Below are positions 1 to 6,024 of a stretch of DNA of 15,936 nt, piece after piece. The DNA is from Caldisericota bacterium (GTDB lineage Bacteria > Caldisericota > Caldisericia > Cryosericales > Cryosericaceae). Position 1 is the stretch's first letter. Each line of letters begins with the position of its first letter. Location: assembly GCA_026390285.1 (NCBI GenBank), contig JAPLGH010000106.1, positions 1 through 15,936 on the forward strand, given 5' to 3'. The notes beneath the pieces were generated by a model. The model ran no database searches. It saw nothing but the letters and a program-made list of their open reading frames with translations, and was not told where the DNA came from. Made by a program: the position numbers and the translations under genes.

Positions 1-2
1 TC

Positions 3-326
3 GCGCAGAACCTGGGTGTCAACGTGAACAGGACCCGGATTTCACTGCTGGTCATCAGTGTGCTCCTTGCTGCCACAGATGTTGCCGCCTCGGGAGTCGT
101 GGGATTCGCCGGGCTGTTCTCTCCGCACCTGGCACGCCTGCTGACACATCGCACAGACCGCACGTTCGTCGTCCTGACCATGCTGATGGGCGCAACCGTC
201 GTGGTTGTCGGGGATCTCCTGGCTCGTTCGGTGAGCGTGTCCGAAATACCCCTGAACACGGTGCTGTCGCGCTTTGGCGCGCCTTATCCCATCTGGCTGT
301 CGATCAAGTCGAGGAGGGTGGTGTGA
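3..326 (+). CDS. FecCD-family ABC transporter permease, C-terminal part (5' end outside window)
   Basis: This is the C-terminal 107 residues of an inner-membrane permease for iron-siderophore, heme or corrinoid import. The reading frame is open from base 3, so the GTG at 24 is probably internal and the gene starts upstream of the window; full-length family members have about 330-350 residues. Visible family marks are an A-x-x-LGV segment at the very start (the cytoplasmic loop that contacts the ATPase), a G-V-V-GFAGLFSPHLAR block, a hydrophobic segment ending GDLLAR, and a terminal S-E-I-P-L-N-T-V...FGAPYPIWL block. Its stop overlaps the start of the ATPase gene by 4 bp (GTGA), so the two are translationally coupled. 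The substrate cannot be read from this fragment; the cobO gene at 9826-10350 is too far away to argue for a corrinoid. Confidence 0.9.
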   Translation, partial: AQNLGVNVNRTRISLLVISVLLAATDVAASGVVGFAGLFSPHLARLLTHRTDRTFVVLTMLMGATVVVVGDLLARSVSVSEIPLNTVLSRFGAPYPIWLSIKSRRVV

Positions 327-1036
327 TCCCCGCTGTCCTTGAGCTCAGCGACGTCGCGGTCGGGTACGTCCGTGGGGAACCTGTTCTCAGGGATGTGACG
401 ATCAGCATTCGCCCGGGAGAGGCCGTTGCGCTAGTCGGCCGCAACGGAACAGGGAAGTCGACGCTCCTTCGGACGATGCGCGGGTTCCTGCAACCCTTCG
501 ACGGGTACGTCGTGCTGAAGGGTCACCCATTGCAATCCATGAGTCCGCAGACCATTGCGGCGGCCATTGGGTTCCTGTCGCCGGGGATACCGCAGGCCCA
601 CATTCTGGTGGACGAGGTCATCGAGCTGAGCTCTCTTGGACGGCTCAAGTCCATGCAACAGCTCGAGGAGTCGGATCACCCCGACGTGTTTGCAGAGGTC
701 AGCGGCTTCGGTGCGCGGTTCCTGGATGAGATGTCCTCGGGACAGCAGCGCAAGATCATGCTCCTGGCTCTGGTGGCGCAGTGGACGGACGTACTCCTGA
801 TGGACGAGCCTGAACTTCACCTCGATCTCCCGAGCTTGCGCGAACTCCACGGCCTGATCTCCTGGGCCACCGCCAGGGGCAAGTCGGTTGTGCTGTCCAC
901 GCACAATCTGGAGACCATACGCGTTCTGCCGGACCGGCTGTACGTTGTGGGCGACAAGACGGTGCGCGAGGCGCCCCGGACCGAGGAGACCGTGCAGGCA
1001 CTGCTGGAAGGGAACGAGCACATCCCTCTGGCATAG
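323..1036 (+). CDS. ABC transporter ATP-binding protein, FecE/FepC/BtuD type
   Basis: This 237-residue nucleotide-binding subunit is the partner of the preceding permease. It shows Walker A GRNGTGKST (39-47), an ABC signature in the form MSSGQQRK (137-144), Walker B VLLMDEPELHLD (157-168) and the switch histidine in LSTHN (192-196). Two points deviate from textbook. The region where most ABC ATPases carry the Q-loop glutamine reads FLSP (84-87), and the D-loop region reads LHLDL without the usual T-x-A before it. Some FecCD-linked ATPases also lack the canonical Q, so I do not read this as inactivation. The start is GTG at 323, overlapping the permease stop. No periplasmic binding protein is visible here; it may lie upstream of the window. 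Confidence 0.9.
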   Translation: MIPAVLELSDVAVGYVRGEPVLRDVTISIRPGEAVALVGRNGTGKSTLLRTMRGFLQPFDGYVVLKGHPLQSMSPQTIAAAIGFLSPGIPQAHILVDEVIELSSLGRLKSMQQLEESDHPDVFAEVSGFGARFLDEMSSGQQRKIMLLALVAQWTDVLLMDEPELHLDLPSLRELHGLISWATARGKSVVLSTHNLETIRVLPDRLYVVGDKTVREAPRTEETVQALLEGNEHIPLA

Positions 1037-1253
1037 GGTACGGTTGTCGCTCCAGGTCCGACGCATTTCTCCTGATGGTCCTTGTGATTGGCTTCCTTCC
1101 CGGCCCTCATGTGAATCCTTCATGCATACGGCTATCGATATGCTACAGTCAGAGATGTTCAGCGTCCTGTTGCCCACCGGAAGTGGCCGGTGTTTGACAG
1201 GCCGTTCGCAATGGTTGAGCTGGATATCATGTCGTTCATATGGGAGACTCGAG
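1037..1253. other. Intergenic region between ABC ATPase and GerMN gene
   Basis: No gene is seen in these 217 bases. A 6-bp hairpin, CACCGG (1175-1180) with CCGGTG (1187-1192) followed by TTTG, is a weak terminator candidate for the transporter operon. A perfect TTGACA (1194-1199) follows it directly, but no acceptable -10 box lies 16-18 bp further on, so a promoter is not claimed. Confidence 0.4.
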
Positions 1254-1712
1254 GTGAGGAAGCTGCTGGCAGCAGGATGCGCCGTGGTGTTGGTCGCAAT
1301 CGCCGTGACTGGTTGTCGTGCGGCCTCTGCGCCACAGGTGGACGCGCAGGTGTTCTTTGTCAGAACGTCATCGCAGGAAATCGAGCTGGTGGCGGTGCCA
1401 CGGCAGGTCTCTGCCGAGATCCCTCTCGCCGAGGCTGTTCTGCGAGAGCTCCTCAAGGGTCCGACGGCTGCAGAGCGTCGGCAGGGGCTGACTTCGCTGA
1501 TCCCTGAAAAGGCGGCATTTCGGTCAGTGTCTGTCAGTGATGCGGGCGTTGCACGGGCCGATTTCAGTGAGGGACTGCAGCAGGGAGTCGGTGGTTCGAT
1601 GCGAGTCCTGGGTATGCGGCAGCAGATCGAGGGAACACTCATGACAATATCGGGCATCACATCGGTTATACTGTCTGTCGAAGGCGAGACGGAAGGGGTT
1701 CTGCAGCCTTGA
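1254..1712 (+). CDS. GerMN-domain lipoprotein
   Basis: This is a predicted 152-residue exported lipoprotein. The N-terminus is a short basic region (MRKLL), a hydrophobic core and a lipobox VTGC with the lipidated Cys at 21. The mature part fits one GerMN domain (sporulation/spore germination fold): an LLKGPT block (66-71, the family's LL-x-GP), a SLIPEKAAF stretch, VARADFSE (99-106, the family's VDFS) and a final beta strand before the stop. The GTG start at 1254 is chosen because GGGAG lies 7 nt upstream and because it places the signal peptide at the N-terminus; the frame stays open upstream without a better site. GerMN domains also occur in non-sporulating bacteria, so this gene alone does not imply sporulation. 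Confidence 0.8.
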   Translation: MRKLLAAGCAVVLVAIAVTGCRAASAPQVDAQVFFVRTSSQEIELVAVPRQVSAEIPLAEAVLRELLKGPTAAERRQGLTSLIPEKAAFRSVSVSDAGVARADFSEGLQQGVGGSMRVLGMRQQIEGTLMTISGITSVILSVEGETEGVLQP

Positions 1713-1725
1713 GTATTCTGTCTTC

Positions 1726-1809
1726 ATGGAGGCCGGGACTCTGCGGCCGTCGCCTGGCGGCAGGAACGCGTACTGTTGCCATGGTGGAGGAGTGAAATGG
1801 AGAGAATAG
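1726..1809 (+). CDS. Candidate Cys-Cys upstream ORF overlapping the desulfurase start
   Basis: This is a 27-codon ORF that is open from ATG 1726 to TAG 1809, with two adjacent Cys codons (TGT TGC, 1774-1779). It overlaps the start of the cysteine desulfurase gene (1797) in another frame, and the ribosome binding site of that gene (GGAGGAG, 1786-1792) lies inside it. A TATTCT hexamer (1714-1719) sits 6 nt before the ATG. This is the -10-to-ATG spacing seen at 4570-4584 for a second Cys-containing leader ORF, but here no -35 box is visible. Inference: a ribosome paused on the Cys codons would cover the downstream binding site and reduce desulfurase synthesis when cysteine is short. A chance ORF is quite possible. 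Confidence 0.3.
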   Translation: MEAGTLRPSPGGRNAYCCHGGGVKWRE

Positions 1810-2963
1810 TGTACATGGACAACGCGGCGACCACACCAGTCGACGCGGCGGTCCTTGACGAGATGAAACCGTTCTTCACCGAGCAGTTCGCCAACCCGAT
1901 GACGTACGCACACTCGTCGTCCGGAGATGTTGCCCATGTCGCGGTCGAGGAAGCCCGTGTCCGTGTCGCGTCTCTGATCGGTTCGCAGCCCGAGCAGGTC
2001 ATGTTCACGAGTGGCGGGACGGAGTCGGACAACTGGGTGCTCAAGGGAACGGTGGAACGGGCATCGCGTGAGCGGCTGCACAAGTCCGGGCACCTCGTGA
2101 CGGCGGAGTTTGAGCACCACGCCATCCTGCACAGCGCGTTGGCACTGCAGCGCCAGGGGTATGAGGTCACGTTCGTAAAGGTCGGGCACAGCGGCATCGT
2201 GGACCCTGACGACGTGCAGCGCGCCATGCGCCCGACGACCGCGCTGGTGTCGATCATGCACGCCAACAATGAGATTGGAACGATCCAGCCCATCGCCGAC
2301 ATCGCGCGCATAGCTCATGAACACGGAGCCCTCATGCACACGGACGCCGTCCAGACGACTGCGCATATCCCTGTGGACGTGGACACGCTGGGGGTCGATT
2401 TCCTGAGCGTCTCTGCTCACAAATTCAACGGACCGAAGGGCGTGGGCATCCTGTTTGTTCGCGACCAGGAAGCACTGTATCCGTTCATCGACGGAGGTGG
2501 ACAGGAGTGGGGATTGCGTGGGTCAACCCACAATGTCCCTGGCATCGTCGGTCTTGGCAAGGCGGCGCAGCTGGGCAAGGAACGACTGCCGAGGGAACTC
2601 GAACGTCTCACGATGCTGCGGGACATGCTGCTGAGCAAGCTTTCGGCGCAGATCGACGGAATCGTCGTGAACGGTGACATGAAGCAGCGTGTGCCGCAGA
2701 ACCTCAATATCCGCATCGAGGGGATCGACAACGAGCCACTGCTCCTTGCCATGAACGAAGCCGGGATCATTGCAGCGGGCGGTTCGGCATGCAATGCGCT
2801 GGAAACGCTGGCATCACATGTACTGACGTCGATTGGCTGCGACCTGAAGGAAGCAAAGTCGTCGATACGCCTCTCGCTTGGGTATGCAACGACAACAGAG
2901 GACGTCAACTATGCCATAGACGTCATCCCGGGTCTTGTCAAATTCCTGCGCTCGATGGCTTGA
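1797..2963 (+). CDS. Cysteine desulfurase, NifS/IscS class V aminotransferase fold
   Basis: This is a 388-residue PLP enzyme that takes sulfur from L-cysteine, leaving alanine, and carries it as a persulfide to Fe-S scaffolds or other acceptors. The PLP lysine is K209 in SVSAHKFNGPKG. The catalytic cysteine is C332 in GGSACNALETLASHVL, the GSAC...SHVL layout of group I enzymes. PLP-contact residues are visible in TSGGTESDN (71-79), EFEHH (104-108), HANNEIGT (155-162) and HTDAVQT (181-187). Length is normal for the family. ATG 1797 is chosen over the upstream in-frame TTG (1776) because GGAGG (1786-1790) is well placed and the MERIVYMDNAATT start matches the family. The IscU-like gene follows after 6 bp. 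Assignment to nifS versus iscS is left open. Confidence 0.95.
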   Translation: MERIVYMDNAATTPVDAAVLDEMKPFFTEQFANPMTYAHSSSGDVAHVAVEEARVRVASLIGSQPEQVMFTSGGTESDNWVLKGTVERASRERLHKSGHLVTAEFEHHAILHSALALQRQGYEVTFVKVGHSGIVDPDDVQRAMRPTTALVSIMHANNEIGTIQPIADIARIAHEHGALMHTDAVQTTAHIPVDVDTLGVDFLSVSAHKFNGPKGVGILFVRDQEALYPFIDGGGQEWGLRGSTHNVPGIVGLGKAAQLGKERLPRELERLTMLRDMLLSKLSAQIDGIVVNGDMKQRVPQNLNIRIEGIDNEPLLLAMNEAGIIAAGGSACNALETLASHVLTSIGCDLKEAKSSIRLSLGYATTTEDVNYAIDVIPGLVKFLRSMA

Positions 2964-2969
2964 GGCGAC

Positions 2970-3356
2970 ATGGATAAGTACAGTCGAGCCACGATCCGTG
3001 AGTTCATGAGCCCGAGCAACATCGGGTACATCGACGACCCCTCGGGTATGGGGCATATTGCCGACAACGCGGACGCCGTAGAACTGACGTTCTTCATCAG
3101 CGTTGATGCAGGTCACATCACGGATGCCAAATATCGGGTTGCAGGGTGTACGGCTCTTATCTCAACACTCTCTGTGCTCAGCAAGGAACTCCCGGGCAAG
3201 ACCATCGACGAGGCCCTGGCACTCGACATGTCGTATCTGTCGGGCGTGCTCGACGGCCTGCCCGAATCCAAGTGGCGCTGTGCCGGGTATGCCGTTCAGG
3301 CTTTGCACCTGGCGATTGAGGACTACCAGAGCAAGGGTGAGGCAACAGCCGGCTGA
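2970..3356 (+). CDS. IscU/NifU-N-like Fe-S scaffold, lacking the first ligand cysteine
   Basis: This 128-residue protein has the IscU fold signature: an N-terminal S-P-S-N-I-G-Y-I-D block, Y-R-V-A-G-C (C60), a PGKTIDEAL helix (75-83), and K-W-R-C (C104) followed by AIEDYQSKG. Scaffold IscU uses three cysteines and a nearby histidine. Here residues 1-59 contain no cysteine: the usual C-G-D reads N-A-D (33-35), and the H before the third Cys is R103. Only C60 and C104 remain. It therefore may not assemble a [2Fe-2S] cluster in the usual way; it could accept sulfur from the desulfurase, or be a divergent paralogue. The start ATG 2970 has GAGG overlapping the upstream stop, so co-translation with the desulfurase is likely. 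Confidence 0.85.
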   Translation: MDKYSRATIREFMSPSNIGYIDDPSGMGHIADNADAVELTFFISVDAGHITDAKYRVAGCTALISTLSVLSKELPGKTIDEALALDMSYLSGVLDGLPESKWRCAGYAVQALHLAIEDYQSKGEATAG

Positions 3357-3389
3357 GCGGAGAACCGCCGCCCCTCCCGGAACAGGCGC

Positions 3390-4529
3390 ATGAAGGCTGC
3401 CGTGGAAGAAGTCACCACCAAGCGAGGGCTCCGGGAATTCGTCGAGTTCCCATATCGTCTGTACCGCGGGCACCACGTCTGGGTGCCGGTCCTCCGTTCG
3501 GAGATGATGGCAATCGTCACCGGGCGTGCCGGTTTTGTCCTCAAGGACAACCTGCACGCCTTCTTTGTCACACGTGACGAACAGGGCCGGGTTGTGGGCC
3601 GTATAGCGGTCCTGGTCGACACGAAGCTCAGCGTGGCCAAGGGTGTACACTATGGCGCCTTCACGCTGTTTGACGTGGTCGACGATTGGGATCAGGCCAA
3701 AGCCTTGCTCGATGCCGGCACGGGCTGGCTGCGGAGTCGAGGAACGCACGTCGTGAAGGGGCCGGTCTCGCCGACCAACGGCGATGACTATCACGGGATG
3801 CTGGCCATGAACTTCGATGACCCCCCGATGATGTATACCAACTACAATCACGCCTACTACAACACGTTCATGCAGCGCTACGGCTTCACGGTGGACATCC
3901 GGCTGGGGGCATGGCGCTTTGACGTGCGCGCAGTGAGCGAATACCGCGAGAATCTCATCCGGAAGGTCATGGCACGCTACCATTACCACGTCGACAACGC
4001 GGACATGGGCAACCTGGAGGGGACCGCCCGCGACATCAAGCGCATCCTGGACGAGGCGATGCCTGCGGAGTGGGCTGATTTGACGCCGCCTTCCATCGAG
4101 GACGTGCGCATCATGGTGCGCGACATGAAGAAGTTCGTACAACCCGAGATGGTGGCAATCGCCAGGACGGATGAGGGGCGCCCCATCGGACTGGTCGCAT
4201 CGTCCGCGGACTACAACCAGGTGTTCCGACGCATGAACGGGCGCCTGTTTCCCCTTGGGTGGCTGACGTTCCTCCTGTATCGCAATCGGATCGACGCCGG
4301 GCGTGCCCTGGTCATGTTCGTCGTTCCCGACTATCGCTTCAGAGGCGTGCCCGCAGCGATGTTCTCCAAGCTGTTCACCTGGGGCCGCGCGCACGGCTAT
4401 CGCGTGGCCGAGGGGTCCTTGCTCGGCGAGGAAAATGTGGCCGCCTGGCGCGAGATCGAGGGGGCGGGCGGCATACGCTACAAGACCTGGTATCTCTACC
4501 AGATGGTTCTGGACCCTCAGGATTCATGA
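3390..4529 (+). CDS. GNAT-fold N-acetyltransferase-like protein of unknown substrate
   Basis: This 379-residue cytosolic protein resembles a family of long GNAT-like proteins. Recognisable blocks are FVEFPYRLYRGHHVWVP near the N-terminus (17-33), VVGRIAVLVD (68-77), KGPVSPTNGDD (123-133), FDDPPMMYTNYNHAYY (142-157) and RYGF, with a second hydrophobic acetyltransferase-like region near VMFVVPDYRFRGVP in the last third. No substrate is known to me for this family. It lies 33 bp after the IscU-like gene on the same strand and probably belongs to the same transcript, although its own ribosome binding site is weak (GGAA/AGG before ATG 3390). The next gene block has its own promoter. Confidence 0.8.
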   Translation: MKAAVEEVTTKRGLREFVEFPYRLYRGHHVWVPVLRSEMMAIVTGRAGFVLKDNLHAFFVTRDEQGRVVGRIAVLVDTKLSVAKGVHYGAFTLFDVVDDWDQAKALLDAGTGWLRSRGTHVVKGPVSPTNGDDYHGMLAMNFDDPPMMYTNYNHAYYNTFMQRYGFTVDIRLGAWRFDVRAVSEYRENLIRKVMARYHYHVDNADMGNLEGTARDIKRILDEAMPAEWADLTPPSIEDVRIMVRDMKKFVQPEMVAIARTDEGRPIGLVASSADYNQVFRRMNGRLFPLGWLTFLLYRNRIDAGRALVMFVVPDYRFRGVPAAMFSKLFTWGRAHGYRVAEGSLLGEENVAAWREIEGAGGIRYKTWYLYQMVLDPQDS

Positions 4530-4547
4530 TACCATCACATGGAGAGG

Positions 4548-4575
4548 TTGACGCGGAGTTCTGTCGGGGCACAAT
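4548..4575 (+). promoter_or_regulatory. Sigma-70-type promoter of the Cys-leader/serK-like/cysM-like unit
   Basis: TTGACG (4548-4553, 5 of 6 to consensus) is separated by 16 bp from CACAAT (4570-4575, 4 of 6). Six nucleotides later, at 4582, is the A of an ATG, which is the expected transcription start. The mRNA would therefore begin at the start codon of the leader ORF (leaderless). The second AbiE promoter (14117-14144) has the same 16-bp spacer. Confidence 0.6.
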
Positions 4576-4581
4576 AAACCT

Positions 4582-4644
4582 ATGACGAGCATAGCGACGT
4601 ATACCTGCATCTGTGAAACGCAGCATATCGAGGGGCGTCGCTAG
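4582..4644 (+). CDS. Short leader peptide with two Cys codons (candidate cysteine attenuator ORF)
   Basis: This is a 20-codon ORF running from ATG 4582 to TAG 4644. Residues 7-12 read YTCICE, with Cys codons TGC (4606-4608) and TGT (4612-4614). No ribosome binding site precedes it; instead the ATG coincides with the expected transcription start of the promoter at 4548-4575, so leaderless translation is proposed. The ORF overlaps the first RNA stem: 4593-4599 pairs with 4636-4642. It ends within that stem's right arm, just before the terminator hairpin. Position and content fit a leader peptide that senses charged Cys-tRNA ahead of the cysteine-synthesis genes at 4731-6012. Cys-containing leaderless leader ORFs acting as attenuators are known in mycobacteria; the assignment here is by analogy. 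Confidence 0.55.
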   Translation: MTSIATYTCICETQHIEGRR

Positions 4645-4670
4645 TCGCATATCTACACACTGAACGTGCG

Positions 4671-4697
4671 AGGCCTCCCGGTGACGGGAGGCCTTTT
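4671..4697 (+). terminator. Intrinsic terminator inside the leader of the serK-like/cysM-like unit
   Basis: A perfect 10-bp stem, AGGCCTCCCG (4671-4680) with CGGGAGGCCT (4685-4694), encloses a GTGA tetraloop and is followed by TTTTGGTT. The U-tract is short (four), so its strength is uncertain. It lies upstream of the coding genes and downstream of their promoter, which is the layout of an attenuator rather than an operon end. Confidence 0.7.
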
Positions 4698-4730
4698 GGT
4701 TACTGGAGATCTTATGGAGAAGGAGAACGA

Positions 4731-5147
4731 ATGATGATAACACTGGTACCCATAAGCGCTCTGCGGCAACACGAGCAGATTCTGGACAAGAACTTGATGC
4801 GTGTCCAGCGCGATCTGGTGCGGGACGGCATGATCAAGGACCCCATCATCGTGGACCAGGGGACCATGGTGATCCTGGACGGCCATCACCGCTACAACGC
4901 TCTTAAGCGTATGGGGTACAAGTACGTGCCCGTCTATCTCGTCGACTACAGCAGTAATCATATAGCGGTTGCTGCCTGGAGAGCCGGAGAGCATGTCACG
5001 AAGGCAGAGGTCATGCGAGCAGGCCTCACCGGGGACCTCATGCCTGCCAAGACCTCGCGCCACATCATTCCGGACAGACCCCATGGCGTCAACGTACCCC
5101 TCGCGGTACTGAAGGAGAAATCACATGACAACAAATTCCATCCTTGA
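4731..5147 (+). CDS. SerK/SbnI-like ParB-fold protein, candidate free L-serine kinase
   Basis: This 138-residue protein has a ParB/sulfiredoxin-type fold. It shows V-P-I-S-A-L-R-Q-H-E-Q (6-16), a PIIVDQGTMVILDGHHRYNAL block (38-58, the DGHHR signature), G-Y-K-Y-V-P-V-Y-L-V-D-Y (62-73), and a C-terminal part (V-T-K-A-E-V..., MPAKTSRHII, N-V-P-L) that fits SerK-type enzymes rather than chromosome-partition ParB. SerK and SbnI phosphorylate free serine to O-phosphoserine. E15 in the HE motif is the likely counterpart of their catalytic glutamate (from memory, not aligned). Its start has AAGGAG 5 nt upstream, and ATG 4734 is an equally usable start. The gene overlaps the cysteine synthase-like gene by 23 bp, which supports a role as its substrate supplier. 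Confidence 0.75.
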   Translation: MMITLVPISALRQHEQILDKNLMRVQRDLVRDGMIKDPIIVDQGTMVILDGHHRYNALKRMGYKYVPVYLVDYSSNHIAVAAWRAGEHVTKAEVMRAGLTGDLMPAKTSRHIIPDRPHGVNVPLAVLKEKSHDNKFHP

Positions 5148-6012
5148 TCTGATCGGCAACACACCAGTCGTCGAGCTTCAACACTTCAGCACGAATCCCG
5201 GGGTTCGCATCCTGGCGAAGCTCGAGGGCAACAATCCCGGTGGATCCGTCAAGGACCGACCGGTCCTCATGATGTTCAGGGACGCCGAGGAACGAGGCGT
5301 GCTGAAGCCTGGATCCCAGCTGCTGGAAGCCACCAGCGGAAACACCGGGATTGCCATGGCCATGGTCGCGGCTCTGCGTGGTTACAGGTTCCGTGCGGTG
5401 ATGGCCGAGAGCGCGAGCATCGAGCGGCGGAAGGTCATGAAGATGTATGGCACGGATATTGTGCTCACGGACGCTGCCGGTGGCACGAACCTGGCCATCA
5501 GCACCGTACAGCAGATGCTGGCGGAGGATCCGTCATGGGTCAACCTCAACCAGTTCGAGAACAGCGCCAACCCGCGTTCGCATGAGGAGACGACTGGCCC
5601 CGAGATCCTCCGGGACGTCCCGGACGTGACGCACGTAGTCGCCGGCATGGGTACGGGTGGCACGTTGACCGGACTGTCCGCCTTCATGCACAGGCAGGCG
5701 CCACAGGTGAAGGTGGTCGGAGTCGAGCCGATTGCCGGCAGCAAGATCCAGGGCCTGCGGAACATGGCAGCCTACACCCCCGGTATCTTCAGTTTCGACA
5801 GCCTGGACGTAACGCTCCGGATGACCCAAGACGCCCCCGCCTTTGGCATCGCGCGTGAAATCTACCGCAAGGAAGGCATCAGTGTCGGCATCTCCTGCGG
5901 TGCGGCCCTCTGGGGAGCCATGGGACTGGCTGGCACGCTGGCAAGCGGCGTGATCGTGGTCATCTTCCCCGACCGTGGCGACCGCTACGCCAGCACGGCA
6001 CTGTTCGACTAG
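5125..6012 (+). CDS. CysM/CysK-family PLP sulfhydrylase, probably O-phosphoserine-using cysteine synthase
   Basis: This 295-residue fold-type II PLP enzyme replaces the beta substituent of an activated serine with sulfide. It shows LDLIGNTPVVEL (7-18), the PLP lysine K43 in NNPGGSVKDRP, the substrate loop EATSGNTGIA (68-77), the phosphate-binding GMGTGGTLTG (174-183) and a GISCGA near the C-terminus. The segment I-Q-G-L-R-N-M (208-214) resembles the LRNM segment of mycobacterial CysM, whose arginine there binds the phosphate of O-phosphoserine (recalled, not aligned). The overlapping serine kinase-like gene upstream supports O-phosphoserine over O-acetylserine as substrate. Its ribosome binding site AAGGAG lies inside the upstream gene. 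An ordinary CysK-type specificity cannot be excluded. Confidence 0.88.
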   Translation: MTTNSILDLIGNTPVVELQHFSTNPGVRILAKLEGNNPGGSVKDRPVLMMFRDAEERGVLKPGSQLLEATSGNTGIAMAMVAALRGYRFRAVMAESASIERRKVMKMYGTDIVLTDAAGGTNLAISTVQQMLAEDPSWVNLNQFENSANPRSHEETTGPEILRDVPDVTHVVAGMGTGGTLTGLSAFMHRQAPQVKVVGVEPIAGSKIQGLRNMAAYTPGIFSFDSLDVTLRMTQDAPAFGIAREIYRKEGISVGISCGAALWGAMGLAGTLASGVIVVIFPDRGDRYASTALFD

Positions 6013-6024
6013 GCGTTGGCCGGA

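Larger units (their letters stand above)
4582..4697 (+). promoter_or_regulatory. Structured leader RNA with mutually exclusive hairpins (attenuator)
   Basis: Three pairings can be drawn by hand. (1) AGCGACG (4593-4599) with CGTCGCT (4636-4642), enclosing the Cys codons. (2) An antiterminator: CGAGGGGC (4629-4636) with GCCTCCCG (4673-4680), 7 of 8 pairs including one G-U, with a nested TCGCA/TGCGA stem (4645-4649 with 4667-4671). (3) The terminator, 4671-4680 with 4685-4694. Pairings 2 and 3 share the same strand and exclude each other, and pairing 1 overlaps pairing 2 at C4636 and faces it sterically. A ribosome stalled on Cys codons would block 4593-4599 and free 4629-4636 for the antiterminator; one reaching the stop at 4642 would cover 4629-4642 and allow termination. 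No known riboswitch was recognised. Energies were not computed. Confidence 0.5.

Noticed and set aside
1194..1199. Perfect TTGACA as a promoter for the GerMN gene
   Set aside because: No acceptable -10 hexamer occurs 15-19 bp downstream; the next AT-rich hexamers are 21-25 bp away.
431..1660. Long minus-strand open frame of 409 codons
   Set aside because: It is antisense to the clear ABC ATPase and GerMN genes, with low-complexity His/Arg/Gln-rich translation and no family motif; typical of G+C-rich DNA.
3162..4394. Minus-strand open frame of 410 codons opposite the IscU-like and GNAT-like genes
   Set aside because: The translation is rich in His, Asp, Val and Gln without recognisable blocks, while the plus-strand proteins carry family motifs.
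4582..4697. Small SRP RNA, T-box or known riboswitch
   Set aside because: No GGAAG-type SRP loop, no T-box TGGNACC-like sequence and no recognisable aptamer core. The Cys-codon ORF explains the region better.
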